Assembly (NCBI RefSeq): GCF_040822115.1
Contig: NZ_CP162004.1
Coordinates: forward strand, 124,001-188,000
Origin: Flavobacterium sp. WC2421
Lineage (GTDB): Bacteria; Bacteroidota; Bacteroidia; Flavobacteriales; Flavobacteriaceae
DNA length: 64,000 bases
Direction: 5' to 3'
Part shown: piece by piece, positions 16,248 through 27,093 of the stretch
Position numbering within the stretch: the first letter of the stretch is position 1
Layout: the number at the start of each line of letters is the position of its first letter
Notes under the pieces: generated by a model
What the model was told of the DNA's origin: nothing
Database searches by the model: none
The model's input: the letters and a program-made list of their open reading frames with translations, nothing else
Made by a program: the position numbers and the translations under genes

Positions 16248-17657
16248 TTATCTTTTAATTTTCTTACCGTTTCCGGTTGTTTCTAATCCCATGTAATCTT
16301 GAACAGTTCTGAATCCAATAAAACTTCTTGCAGAATCAGCATATTCAAAATCTCTAGTACTTACTTGTAGGAAATAAGCAACGTCTTTCCATGATCCTCC
16401 ACGAACCACTTTACGTTTGTTTGAGCCATCCTGAACATTTGGGTTCATTGAAGAAACATATTCATAAGCATTTGGGTCATATGATGAATCAGTCCATTCC
16501 GAAACGTTTCCAGCCATGTTATACAAATTATAACCATTTGGCTCGTAAGATTTAGCTTCTACAGTATACAATGCCTGGTCAGCTGCATAATCCCCTCTAT
16601 TTGGTTTAAAATTAGCAAGAAAACAACCTCTATCATTTTTAGTGTAAGGACCTCCCCAAGGGTAAGTACCTGACTCTAAACCACCTCTAGCTGAATATTC
16701 CCATTCTGCTTCCGTAGGCAATCTGAATGAATTGATTAAGTCGTGTCCTTTTTTCTTTGATTTGATATATGTATTTTTATTAAGTGTTCTCCAAGCACAA
16801 AAAGCTTTTGCTTGTGTCCATTTCACACCAACAACAGGATAATCTCCATATGCTTTATGCCAGAAATAATCATTATGCATTGGTTCATTGTAAGAATACG
16901 AAAAATCTTTAATCCAAACTGTTGTATCTGGATATACTTTTACTTCTTCTGTTTTAATAAAATCTTTTCTTTTTCCAACTTTAGCTTTAGCTGCGGCCTG
17001 AATATCCATCCAAGAGTAACGGAATTTAAGCTTATCTACATCAATAGTCCTTAAACCATTATAAGAAGCCGCTAAGGGCAAATACATCGAGTCCATTACT
17101 TCAACGTAATATTCGTCAGGATATAACTTAGTATCTTTAATTAATTTTACTTTTCTATTTAATCTTCTACCAGCATAAGGATCGTCGTCCGTACCTATAC
17201 TGTAATAGTTATCGTACATATACTTATCATACGCAGTCATTTTTTCCGGATCAGAATCATTAAAAGCAAAATCACCTATACTTCCAGCATTTTTACCTTT
17301 TCCTTTTCCATCACCTGCTTTAATACCACTTTCATCTGCAAGAATAGCTAATCTTACTCTCATTGTAGAATCTTTTACCCATTCTACAAACTGACGGTAT
17401 TCGCTATTGGTAATTTCAGTTTCATCCATATAAAAGGAACGAACAGTAACCGTTTTTGTTGGAGCATCTTGAATTGCAGCTACATCATCATCAGATTTAC
17501 CCATTATAAATGCACCTCCAGGAACTAAAGTCATTCCATAAGGTTTTTCTGGATGCCATTTCCCTCCATTAATCCCTACCAATTCACCTTTGTCGCCTGA
17601 TTTACCACAGCTTATTAATAGCGCCAAAATTGCCATAAATGCAATGAACTTCTTCAT
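16248..17657 (-). CDS. gldK: Gliding motility lipoprotein GldK
   Basis: GldK is an outer-membrane lipoprotein that forms the periplasmic ring of the type IX secretion system with GldN. The 469-residue product has a lipoprotein signal (lipobox LISC, Cys17). The rest is a formylglycine-generating-enzyme/SUMF1-like fold: MTLVPGGAFIMG near residue 42, the TNSEYRQF segment near 83, PTEAEWEYSARGG near 315, NMAGNVSEWT near 381, and RGGSWKD near 418. The fold is structural here, since GldK is not known to modify sulfatases. It is the first gene of the gld block. The 131-base gap upstream, with no clear consensus box, separates it from the arginase-like gene. Confidence 0.97.
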   Translation of the reverse strand: MKKFIAFMAILALLISCGKSGDKGELVGINGGKWHPEKPYGMTLVPGGAFIMGKSDDDVAAIQDAPTKTVTVRSFYMDETEITNSEYRQFVEWVKDSTMRVRLAILADESGIKAGDGKGKGKNAGSIGDFAFNDSDPEKMTAYDKYMYDNYYSIGTDDDPYAGRRLNRKVKLIKDTKLYPDEYYVEVMDSMYLPLAASYNGLRTIDVDKLKFRYSWMDIQAAAKAKVGKRKDFIKTEEVKVYPDTTVWIKDFSYSYNEPMHNDYFWHKAYGDYPVVGVKWTQAKAFCAWRTLNKNTYIKSKKKGHDLINSFRLPTEAEWEYSARGGLESGTYPWGGPYTKNDRGCFLANFKPNRGDYAADQALYTVEAKSYEPNGYNLYNMAGNVSEWTDSSYDPNAYEYVSSMNPNVQDGSNKRKVVRGGSWKDVAYFLQVSTRDFEYADSARSFIGFRTVQDYMGLETTGNGKKIKR

Positions 17658-17788
17658 ATAAATTCGGGTTAATTATTCATTATTATTTAAGTGTGTAAAC
17701 CTATTTATTATTTTTTTAAAAAACAATTATTTTACACTAAACAACATTATTTTTTACAATAAAAATTCAGTAAGCTTAAAAACAATTT

Positions 17789-18931
17789 TTAAATACTGTT
17801 TTTACGCTGTGCCTTCCACCATCTTTCAGGTAATTCCTGATTACATGCCCCTATATATTCATCATAAGAACATGGTAATAACGTATTTCTTTTCAATTTA
17901 TTATTCCCATTTGAAATAAATGGAATTTCAATCCACCATCTATCCGTCTTATCACTTTTATAAAAAACTAAAACTTCTTCTTCAGATGGAACTATATATT
18001 TTATATAATTTTCTCTACTTCCAAAAGGATATTCATTAGAACGATAATGAAACCCTTCAATAAAATACCAAATAATTTGTGCAACTAATACTGATTCCTG
18101 TACAGAATTATTATGATTAAATATCCCAAACATGGATACTTTATCACTTATACCAGCATACCTTGACAAGGAACAAATCTCTTTTCCATTAAAACCATTA
18201 GGCGTAAATATACTGAAATTTCCTGAATCTGAGGACTTTACAGAATTCAAATCAAGGCTAACGATGTCAGCATCCCTAAAAACGGGTTCAGCCAAAGCTA
18301 TATTATTAGAAATTTCACCCAAGCGATATCCATCAAAAAATAGCTTTTCAACTAAATCTATCTCTTCTTGAGAATTATAATAGGTTTGATATCCTATATT
18401 ACAATAATTAAAGAGATTATTAGGTTCGTCAATTATTATCTTGGTCAAATAAGAATTTGAAGATGTTTCTTCATTTTCTTTTCCAAAATCAAATTTACTA
18501 TCTATAGAAACTAGGTTAACCATTTGTTCTAATTCGTCATATGCTCTATATAAGGCATAGGTCAAATCTTGAGAACCTCCTATAACAATTGGAATAATTT
18601 TATTTTTTATCAAATTAGAAACTACTTTACGTAAAGCAAAATAAGTATCGGTAATCGTATCTCCGGCAAGAATATCTCCTAAATCCGCAATTGAAGCGTC
18701 CCAATTTCCCGGAAACATACTGTACAATTCTTTTCGAATAGCCATTATATCCACTTCCGAAAATGCAGTATCGCTTCCGCGATTTTCCAGTACACCAATC
18801 ACAGCGATATTAATTTTATTTAAATCCGGAAATTGATCTTTAGTGTGAAAAACAATTTTACTTCCCAATTGCTGAGAAGACAACTTTTCCAAAAAATCAC
18901 TATCAATGGGTTTTAAAAAATCAAATTCCAT
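17789..18931 (-). CDS. Arginase/formimidoylglutamase-fold protein with a degenerate metal site
   Basis: A 380-residue protein with the overall layout of the ureohydrolase (arginase, agmatinase, HutG) fold. Three family blocks can be aligned. GGSQDLT (118-124) stands where GGDHS is expected, so the metal-binding His is Gln121. DSKFD (144-148) replaces DxHxD, so the central His is Lys146. SLDLN (225-229) replaces SxDxD, so the second Asp is Asn229. Three of six manganese ligands are therefore lost, and hydrolase activity is unlikely. The C-terminus (YDEYIGACNQELPERWWKAQRKN) is well preserved. The gene starts one base after topA ends and lies just before gldK, which suggests cotranscription with topA. 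Automatic pipelines would probably name it formimidoylglutamase. A non-catalytic role seems more likely. Confidence 0.82.
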   Translation of the reverse strand: MEFDFLKPIDSDFLEKLSSQQLGSKIVFHTKDQFPDLNKINIAVIGVLENRGSDTAFSEVDIMAIRKELYSMFPGNWDASIADLGDILAGDTITDTYFALRKVVSNLIKNKIIPIVIGGSQDLTYALYRAYDELEQMVNLVSIDSKFDFGKENEETSSNSYLTKIIIDEPNNLFNYCNIGYQTYYNSQEEIDLVEKLFFDGYRLGEISNNIALAEPVFRDADIVSLDLNSVKSSDSGNFSIFTPNGFNGKEICSLSRYAGISDKVSMFGIFNHNNSVQESVLVAQIIWYFIEGFHYRSNEYPFGSRENYIKYIVPSEEEVLVFYKSDKTDRWWIEIPFISNGNNKLKRNTLLPCSYDEYIGACNQELPERWWKAQRKNSI

Positions 18932-18932
18932 T

Positions 18933-21464
18933 TTATTTCTTTTTTACAACAGGTTTCTTAATAGCAACTTTTTTCACAACTACCTTTTTAGCTGGAGCTT
19001 TTTTAGCTGCTGCCTTTTTAGCTGGTGTTTTCTTAGCAATCATCTCTTGAACTTCTTCCAAAGTTAATTTAGTAGCATCTACGTCCTTACTCAGTTCAAT
19101 TTTAATTTTTCCTTTAGTAATAACGGAACGACCCCAACGTGCTTTTTCAACTAAAATCCCTTCTTCAACCCAGTTGTGTAATACCTTGTCGATATTTTTC
19201 TGTAATTTATCTTCAATCAATGCTTCTATGTCCGATTGCGATAAATTATCAAAATTATATTTTTTACTTACATTAATAAATAAACCATTCCATTTTATAA
19301 AAGGACCAAAACGGCCAGTTCCTTTTTGAACTCCTTCTCCTTTATAAACAGCTATTGGAGCGTCAGCAATTGCTTTTTCGTCAATTAACTCTTGCGCTCT
19401 TTTAAAATCAACGTCAAGTGGATTCTCTCCTTTTGGCAAAGATACAAATGCAGCACCATGACGAATATAGGGACCAAAACGACCATTACTCACTTCGACC
19501 TCTTCTCCTTTGTATTCTCCTAAATTTTTAGGAAGCAAAAATAAATTTAATGCTTCTTCTAAATTTATATTTCCTATATTTTGGTCTGCCATCAAACTAG
19601 CAAACTTTTTCTCTTCATCATCTGCAGCTCCAATTTGAGCCATAGGTCCAAACTTTCCTAAACGAACAGAAACTGGCTTTCCACTTTTTGGATCTGTTCC
19701 TAAAATTCGCTCTCCACTTTCTCTTTCAGCATTTGCCTCTACATCTTTAACTATTGGATGAAATTGATCGTAGAATTCTTTCATCATTACTGCCCAATCA
19801 ACATTTCCTTCTGCAATTTCATCAAAATCCTGTTCAACTTTGGCGGTAAAGTTGTAATCTAATATGTTTCCAAAATTCTTAACCAAGAAATCAGTAACAA
19901 TAGTTCCAATATCTGTTGGCACTAATTTTCCCTTATCTGAACCGGTATTTTCTTTAAGTAACTTCTCTCCTACTTTATTTGATTGCAAAGTAAGTTGAGT
20001 ATAATTACGCTCCTGACCGTCAAGATTTCCTTTCTCTACATAGTTTCTATTTATAATTGTAGAAATAGTTGGAGCATAAGTAGATGGGCGCCCAATCCCT
20101 AGTTCTTCTAATTTTTTTACTAAAGAAGCTTCAGTATAACGAGCTGGTGGTCTTGAATATCTTTCTGTAGCAGTGATGTAGTTATTTAATAACTTTTCAT
20201 TGACTTTCATTGCAGGAAGCATTCCTTCTTGCTCCTCTTCATCGTCATCATGACCTTCAAGATATACTTTTAAAAACCCTTCAAATAGCAATACTTCACC
20301 AGAAGCTGTAAACAACTCTCCGTGATTATTAGCTTCAATTTTTACGTTTGTTCTTTCCAGTTGCGCATCACTCATTTGGGAAGCCAATGTTCTTTTCCAA
20401 ATTAAGTCATACAATCGAGCTTGGTCTCTGTCAATATTTACAGTGTGTCTTGACATATCCGTAGGACGAATCGCCTCATGCGCTTCTTGAGCTCCTTTAC
20501 TTTTATTGACAAAAGTACGAGGCTTAGAAAACTCCTTACCATAAGATTTAATAATTTCAGCTTGAGCCGCATCCATAGCATCCTTAGACAAGTTAACACT
20601 ATCGGTTCTCATATAAGTGATAAGTCCAGCTTCGTATAAACGTTGTGCTAATTGCATAGTAATTCCAACTGGCAAGTACAACTTGCGTGCCGCTTCTTGT
20701 TGTAAAGTTGAAGTTGTAAACGGACCTGTTGGTGATTTTTTTGTCGGTTTCGTTTCTAAATCTGAAACCTTATAAGTAGAACCTACATTTTTATTTAAAA
20801 AATCTTCGGCTTCTTTTTTAGTATTGAAATTCTTAGGCAGCTTTGCTTTGAATGACTTTCCTGCTTCGTTAGTAAATTCTGCAACAACAGAATAAGTTGC
20901 AATTGAATTGTAATTTTGAATTTCTCTTTCACGCTCCACAATTAAACGAACGGATACTGATTGTACACGACCTGCTGAAAGTCCGCCTTTTATTTTTCTC
21001 CAAAGAACAGGAGATAATTCATAACCTACCAATCGATCTAAAACGCGACGTGCTTGCTGCGCATTCACTAAATTATAATCAATCTCGCGAGGATTATCAA
21101 TTGCTTTTAAAATGGCATTTTTAGTAATCTCATGAAAAACAATACGCTTTGTTTTTTTTGCATCTAATTTTAATTCTTCCGATAAATGCCAAGAAATAGC
21201 TTCCCCCTCTCGATCCTCATCACTTGCTAACCAAACCATTTCGGCTTTTTTAGCCAATCCTTTTAGCTTGGTTACTAATGCTTTTTTATCAGCCGAAACT
21301 TCATATTTAGGTTTAAAACCATTCTCTACATCTACACCAATTTCCTTTGAAGGCAAGTCGGCAATATGCCCATAACTTGACTCTACTTGGAAATCACTTC
21401 CTAAAAATTTCTCGATTGTTTTTGCCTTTGCAGGTGACTCAACTATTACTAAATTCTTTGCCAT
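18933..21464 (-). CDS. topA: DNA topoisomerase I
   Basis: A type IA topoisomerase that relaxes negative supercoils. The 843-residue protein begins with the Toprim domain (MAKNLVIVESPAKAKTIEKFLG; DEDREGEAISWH near 81). The catalytic Tyr is in GLITYMRTDSV near 283-293. The GIGRPSTYA motif follows near 457. Three C-terminal repeat units (KSGKPVSVRLGKFGPMAQIG, VSNGRFGPYIRHG, GTGRFGPFIKWNG) take the place of zinc fingers. The last 30 residues are a Lys/Ala/Pro-rich tail similar to a histone H1 tail, which is common in this phylum and likely binds DNA. It heads a cluster with the arginase-like gene and possibly gldKLMN. Confidence 0.97.
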   Translation of the reverse strand: MAKNLVIVESPAKAKTIEKFLGSDFQVESSYGHIADLPSKEIGVDVENGFKPKYEVSADKKALVTKLKGLAKKAEMVWLASDEDREGEAISWHLSEELKLDAKKTKRIVFHEITKNAILKAIDNPREIDYNLVNAQQARRVLDRLVGYELSPVLWRKIKGGLSAGRVQSVSVRLIVEREREIQNYNSIATYSVVAEFTNEAGKSFKAKLPKNFNTKKEAEDFLNKNVGSTYKVSDLETKPTKKSPTGPFTTSTLQQEAARKLYLPVGITMQLAQRLYEAGLITYMRTDSVNLSKDAMDAAQAEIIKSYGKEFSKPRTFVNKSKGAQEAHEAIRPTDMSRHTVNIDRDQARLYDLIWKRTLASQMSDAQLERTNVKIEANNHGELFTASGEVLLFEGFLKVYLEGHDDDEEEQEGMLPAMKVNEKLLNNYITATERYSRPPARYTEASLVKKLEELGIGRPSTYAPTISTIINRNYVEKGNLDGQERNYTQLTLQSNKVGEKLLKENTGSDKGKLVPTDIGTIVTDFLVKNFGNILDYNFTAKVEQDFDEIAEGNVDWAVMMKEFYDQFHPIVKDVEANAERESGERILGTDPKSGKPVSVRLGKFGPMAQIGAADDEEKKFASLMADQNIGNINLEEALNLFLLPKNLGEYKGEEVEVSNGRFGPYIRHGAAFVSLPKGENPLDVDFKRAQELIDEKAIADAPIAVYKGEGVQKGTGRFGPFIKWNGLFINVSKKYNFDNLSQSDIEALIEDKLQKNIDKVLHNWVEEGILVEKARWGRSVITKGKIKIELSKDVDATKLTLEEVQEMIAKKTPAKKAAAKKAPAKKVVVKKVAIKKPVVKKK

Positions 21465-21638
21465 TGCTCTATTTTTCTAGGACAAAAGTAGAAGTTTTTT
21501 TTAAATATTGGGCTTTTGAAAATTTTTAAAATATTTTTCATCCAAAAACTAATCCCTAAAACGGTAACTAATAACAATCATTAAAACCAATAAAATCAAT
21601 TCTTTTACAACTAATACGTATACATTAATTAATAAGAA

Positions 21639-22412
21639 TCATCCTTTTCCAGCAACGACAACATCAATACCAAATTCTTCTAGTTTTACTTTTGTTTCGT
21701 TATCAATACCACTATCCGTAATCAAAACGTCAATTTTATTTAAATTACAAATTTTACCAAACCCCCTAATATTCATTTTTGTAGAATCTGCTAACACGAT
21801 AACTTTCTCAGCCACGTCAATCATCGCTTTATTAAGATGTGCCTCAAGAGCATTTGACGTACTCAAACCAAATTCTAAATGAAGACCATCCGTTCCTAGA
21901 AACAACTTATTACAAGAAAACTGACCTAAAGTGGCTTCTGCAATAGGCCCAACTGCCGAAGTCGAACTATTTCGAATATCTCCACCTAATTGAATTGTAT
22001 CAATACTTGTATCTTTACAAAGCTCTAACGAAACCTTTAACGATGGCGTAAGGACTGTTAATTTATGAAAACCTTTAATAATACGTGATAAATAATGAAT
22101 ATTGGAACCCGACCCTAATATAATATAATCATTATTACTAATATACTTCAAGGCTTCTTCTGCAATTTGTTTTTTTTGCTCTACCTGCAACGTTTCCTTA
22201 TCACTTACATCCCTTTCAAAAGCATAAATAGGCTGTTTACTAGCTCCTCCATGCGTACGATGCAAAAGTTTTTCGTTTTCCAAAAAATTTAAATCCTTTC
22301 GTATGGTTACGGTTGAAACATTATGTGTTTCACATAAATCAACCACATTCACATATCCTTTTTGATCTAATTCTTTAAGTATATCTTCTTGCCTTCTATT
22401 GATTATAGTCAT
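21639..22412 (-). CDS. glpR: DeoR-family repressor, probable glycerol regulator GlpR
   Basis: A 257-residue DeoR-family transcription factor. The N-terminal winged helix-turn-helix (RRQEDILKELDQKGYVNVVDLCETHNVSTVTIRKDLNFLE) contains the DeoR signature. A C-terminal sugar-phosphate-sensing domain follows, with the LGSGSN and LGTDG motifs near residues 101 and 176. It is transcribed divergently from glpD-glpK-glpF, 155 bases away, and this context, rather than sequence alone, suggests that it senses glycerol 3-phosphate and represses that operon. Candidate operator repeats lie at 22523-22540. Confidence 0.85.
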   Translation of the reverse strand: MTIINRRQEDILKELDQKGYVNVVDLCETHNVSTVTIRKDLNFLENEKLLHRTHGGASKQPIYAFERDVSDKETLQVEQKKQIAEEALKYISNNDYIILGSGSNIHYLSRIIKGFHKLTVLTPSLKVSLELCKDTSIDTIQLGGDIRNSSTSAVGPIAEATLGQFSCNKLFLGTDGLHLEFGLSTSNALEAHLNKAMIDVAEKVIVLADSTKMNIRGFGKICNLNKIDVLITDSGIDNETKVKLEEFGIDVVVAGKG

Positions 22413-22477
22413 AATATCTCTCCTGTTGCTTAATTTTGGTTATTTTTAAAGGTACAAAAATAAAATATATAAATAAA

Positions 22478-22517
22478 TTTCATTTAAATAATTTTACCTT
22501 CATTTAATTTCATTATG
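22478..22517 (+). repeat. Short direct repeats upstream of glpD
   Basis: TTTCATTTAA (22478-22487), CTTCATTTAA (22498-22507) and TTTCATTATG (22508-22517) are near copies spaced by 20 and 10 bases, that is two turns and one turn of the helix. They lead into the -7 box. Binding of a regulator is possible but unproven. Confidence 0.4.
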
Positions 22518-22540
22518 TTTGTTATTCGAAAGTAATCGAA
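22514..22540 (+). promoter_or_regulatory. glpD promoter and candidate GlpR operator
   Basis: TATGTTTG (22514-22521) is a perfect TAnnTTTG -7 box, 47 bases before the glpD ATG. Directly after it, TATTCGAA (22523-22530) and TAATCGAA (22533-22540) form a direct repeat with a 10-base period that covers the likely transcription start, as expected for a repressor site. Confidence 0.5.
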
Positions 22541-22567
22541 GCTACAAAACAACAAATATAACACACA

Positions 22568-24151
22568 ATGAAACTATCCGAACAATTAACAAAACTAAAA
22601 CAAACACCAGAATGGGATGTAATCATCATTGGTGGAGGGGCCAGCGGACTAGGAACTGCACTTGATGCTGCTAGCAGAGGGTACAAAACGATTTTAGTTG
22701 AAGCAGTAGATTTCGCAAAAGGCACCTCAAGTAGAAGTACTAAACTAGTTCACGGTGGTGTACGTTATCTTGAGCAAGGTGATATCTCTCTTGTAAGAGA
22801 AGCTCTTAAAGAAAGAGGTTTAATGGCCCAAAATGCTGGTCATCTTGTTAAAAACCAATCTTTCGTTATACCCAACTATAATTGGTGGGGCGGTTATTTT
22901 TACACTATAGGACTTACCATTTACGACATGTTAGCTGGTAAATTAAGCTTAGGCAAATCTAAATATATTTCAAAGAAAAGAACAATTGAGTTACTTCCCA
23001 CAGTTGAACAAAAAGGATTAGTTAGTGGTGTTATCTATCAAGACGGTCAATTTGACGATTCACGTTTAGCCATCAATATTGGTCAGACCGCCGTGGAAAA
23101 AGGAGCCTGCCTTTTAAACTACACCAAAGTAGTTAACTTATTAAAGGACAGTAAAAACCAAGTTACTGGTGTGCAAGTAAAAAACCAAGAAACTGGAGAG
23201 GTATTTGAGTTAAAAGGAAAAGCGATCATAAACGCAACTGGAGTTTTTACTAATGCAATAATGAAACTAAACGATACTGTTTATAGAAAATACATTGTTC
23301 CAAGTCAAGGCATCCATCTTGTCTTTGACATATCGTTCCTACCTAGTGACTACGCATTGATGATTCCTAAAACAAGTGATGGACGTGTTTTATTTGCAGT
23401 GCCCTGGCATGATAAAATTGTAGTTGGAACAACTGATACACTAATCAAGAGTCACAGTTTAGAACCTATAGCATTAGAAAAAGAAATTGAATTCGTATTA
23501 GAGACAGCACAGCGATTCTTAGCAAAAAAGCCCACACGCGCAGATGTACTGTCCGTTTTTGCTGGATTAAGACCACTTGCAGCTCCAGAAAAAGAAGGAA
23601 AAAGCACGAAAGAAGTTTCACGAAGTCACAAAATAATTGTTTCTGAAACTGGATTAATCACTATCACAGGCGGAAAATGGACCACTTATAGAAAAATTGC
23701 TGAGGATATTATTGACAAAGCGATAACTGTAAGACATCTACCTAAAAAAGAATGTCAAACAGAACACATATCCATTCATGGAAATATTAAAACAAACACT
23801 GTTGATCGCGAAAACCACCTATACATATACGGAACTGATGCTCCTAAAATACTAGAATTACAAAATGAAGAACCCGAATTAAAACAAAAACTCCATCCAA
23901 ATTATGATTATACCATGGCAGAAGTTGCATGGGCAATTCGCTATGAAATGGCAAGAACAGTTGACGATGTGCTTTCAAGAAGAGTACGCCTCTTATTTTT
24001 AGATGCTCGTGCAGCTATTGCCGTTTCAAAAAAAGTAGCTCAATTGATCGCTAAAGAACTTGGACACGATGAAGATTGGACAGAAAAACAAATAACCGAA
24101 TTTAAGACTTTAGCCAACGGATTCCTTTTATCGGAATTTAAAATAAATTAA
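22568..24151 (+). CDS. glpD: Glycerol-3-phosphate dehydrogenase (FAD)
   Basis: This membrane-associated flavoprotein oxidises glycerol 3-phosphate to dihydroxyacetone phosphate and passes electrons to the quinone pool. The 527-residue product has the FAD motif IIGGGASGLGTALDAASRG at about residues 20-38 and the family signature FAKGTSSRSTKLVHGGVRYL at about 49-68. PWHDKIVVGTTDT and LSVFAGLRPL are also conserved family blocks. A C-terminal alpha domain contains EVAWAIRYEMARTVDDVLSRR, typical of GlpD. It is the first gene of glpD-glpK-glpF, controlled by the promoter region at 22514-22540. Confidence 0.97.
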   Translation: MKLSEQLTKLKQTPEWDVIIIGGGASGLGTALDAASRGYKTILVEAVDFAKGTSSRSTKLVHGGVRYLEQGDISLVREALKERGLMAQNAGHLVKNQSFVIPNYNWWGGYFYTIGLTIYDMLAGKLSLGKSKYISKKRTIELLPTVEQKGLVSGVIYQDGQFDDSRLAINIGQTAVEKGACLLNYTKVVNLLKDSKNQVTGVQVKNQETGEVFELKGKAIINATGVFTNAIMKLNDTVYRKYIVPSQGIHLVFDISFLPSDYALMIPKTSDGRVLFAVPWHDKIVVGTTDTLIKSHSLEPIALEKEIEFVLETAQRFLAKKPTRADVLSVFAGLRPLAAPEKEGKSTKEVSRSHKIIVSETGLITITGGKWTTYRKIAEDIIDKAITVRHLPKKECQTEHISIHGNIKTNTVDRENHLYIYGTDAPKILELQNEEPELKQKLHPNYDYTMAEVAWAIRYEMARTVDDVLSRRVRLLFLDARAAIAVSKKVAQLIAKELGHDEDWTEKQITEFKTLANGFLLSEFKIN

Positions 24152-24164
24152 TCTTTAACTATAA

Positions 24165-25670
<1,506 letters not shown>

Positions 25671-25695
25671 TTGTAACCAAAAAAAACACCAAAAG

Positions 25696-26424
25696 ATGAC
25701 ACCATTTATAGCAGAAATTATTGGCACTATGCTAATGATTTTATTAGGCAACGGAGTAGTTGCAAACGTAGTTCTTAAAGGAACAAAAGGAAACAATTCA
25801 GGTTGGATTGTAATTACTACAGCATGGGCTTTTGCTGTTTTTGTAGGTGTCGCTGTGGCTGGCCCAGTAAGTGGAGCGCATCTAAATCCTGTTGTAACAC
25901 TTGGACTAGCAATTATTGGTAAATTTGCCTGGAGTCAAGTAGCGACCTATATAATCGCTCAAATGATTGGAGCTATGCTAGGCGCTTTCTTAGTTTGGCT
26001 ATCACATAAAGATCATTTCGCCGCTACTGAAGATGAAGCCGCAAAATTAGCTTGTTTTAGTACAGGTCCAGCTATACGAAACTATTCATCTAACTTAATA
26101 AGCGAAATCATAGGAACCTTTGTACTTATTTTTGTGATTTTTTATCTCGCAGGTCCTAATGTAAGTATTGCAGTAGCCGCTGATGCTAAAATTGGATTAG
26201 GTTCAATAGGTGCTCTACCTGTAGCAATTCTTGTATGGGCAATTGGATTAAGCCTAGGTGGCACAACGGGATACGCTATTAACCCAGCTCGAGACCTAGG
26301 CCCTAGAATTGTACATTCAATACTTCTAAAAGGAAACAGCGACTGGAGTTATGCCTGGGTTCCTATTATAGGCCCAATCGTAGGTTCAAGCTTGGCTGCA
26401 TTATTATATTTATTGCTCATATAA
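25696..26424 (+). CDS. glpF: Glycerol facilitator (aquaglyceroporin)
   Basis: GlpF is an inner-membrane channel that lets glycerol diffuse into the cell. The chosen start (MTPFIAEIIGTMLMILLGNG) gives 242 residues, six transmembrane helices and two NPA-type half-helices. The first is GAHLNPVVTLG (NPV in place of NPA) and the second is AINPARDLGPR (NPARD, with the Asp typical of glyceroporins). The reading frame opens upstream to a start inside glpK at 25639, but the hydrophobic N-terminus fixes the true start at 25696, 25 bases after glpK. It ends the operon. Confidence 0.94.
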   Translation: MTPFIAEIIGTMLMILLGNGVVANVVLKGTKGNNSGWIVITTAWAFAVFVGVAVAGPVSGAHLNPVVTLGLAIIGKFAWSQVATYIIAQMIGAMLGAFLVWLSHKDHFAATEDEAAKLACFSTGPAIRNYSSNLISEIIGTFVLIFVIFYLAGPNVSIAVAADAKIGLGSIGALPVAILVWAIGLSLGGTTGYAINPARDLGPRIVHSILLKGNSDWSYAWVPIIGPIVGSSLAALLYLLLI

Positions 26425-27037
26425 CCCTAACTTAAATAATAATAATAATAACCTCTGTAATTTCACTTACAGAGGCAACTTGACTTGTAAAAAAACACAC
26501 TATCGTTTCTGATAAAATTCCCTTAAACGAATTTAAGTTTACACACTACTTTAAAGCGGCTTAAATAATCACAAATAACAACTGCAATGATCATAGTAGT
26601 AGAAACTCCATCTTTTTAGAATTGAGTTATCGCCTTTACCCGCTTTTAAGGATTGAAAAATAAATTTAAATACACAGACAGTACTGCTTTTCCTATTAAT
26701 GAGATAAACATCTATTTGTCAAAAAATTGAAAGTAATTTTGATTTCGTATATATGGGTATAAAAGACATAAAAATATTTAATTTTTCAATTACAAACTAA
26801 TTATTTCCACAAGATCAATGTGGAATCCTTACAATAAAATAACGCCCTATCCTCAGTCTAGATAGCTGGGGAAAACCTACAAAAAACTTCCGATTTTGGT
26901 GCCTTAAAAGCGACCGAAAGTAGCGCTTTATAATACTTGTAATCCTTATTTTTTTATAAAACCTCGAAACAAAAAGTAAGAAACAGCTGTTAAAATAGTA
27001 TTCCCAAAATGACTTAAAACAATGTTAATTCTTCGTC
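26425..27037. other. Long intergenic region between glpF and miaB
   Basis: No coding region is supported. CCTCTGTAA/TTACAGAGG (26452-26460, 26467-26475) forms a perfect 9-bp hairpin just after glpF, but no T-run follows, so it is a weak terminator at best. The part at about 26822-26946 is a degenerate member of the palindromic repeat family. The rest is AT-rich without recognisable structure up to the miaB promoter. Confidence 0.6.
26822..26946. repeat. Degenerate palindromic intergenic element, copy 3
   Basis: The right half keeps the shared apex GCGACCGAAAGTAGCGC, close to GCGACCGAAGGAAGCTC in the copy at 60409, and ends TTGTAATCC. The left end GGAATCCTTACAA mirrors that right end. The arms between are much decayed. 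Assigned by motif order only. Confidence 0.45.
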
Positions 27038-27076
27038 TGACATCTTGTCATATTGATTGAAATTGCCTTATCTTTG
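27038..27076 (+). promoter_or_regulatory. miaB promoter with a palindrome
   Basis: TTG (27045-27047), a 21-base spacer and TATCTTTG (27069-27076) fit the Bacteroidota consensus. The start codon is 17 bases downstream. TGACA-TCT-TGTCA (27038-27050) is a perfect 5-bp palindrome that overlaps the -33 element and could be a regulator site. Confidence 0.6.
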
Positions 27077-27093
27077 CGTTTTTAAAATATACA

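Noticed and set aside
26452..26475. Strong terminator after glpF
   Set aside because: The stem is perfect, but no T-run follows on either strand, so it is mentioned only as a weak hairpin.
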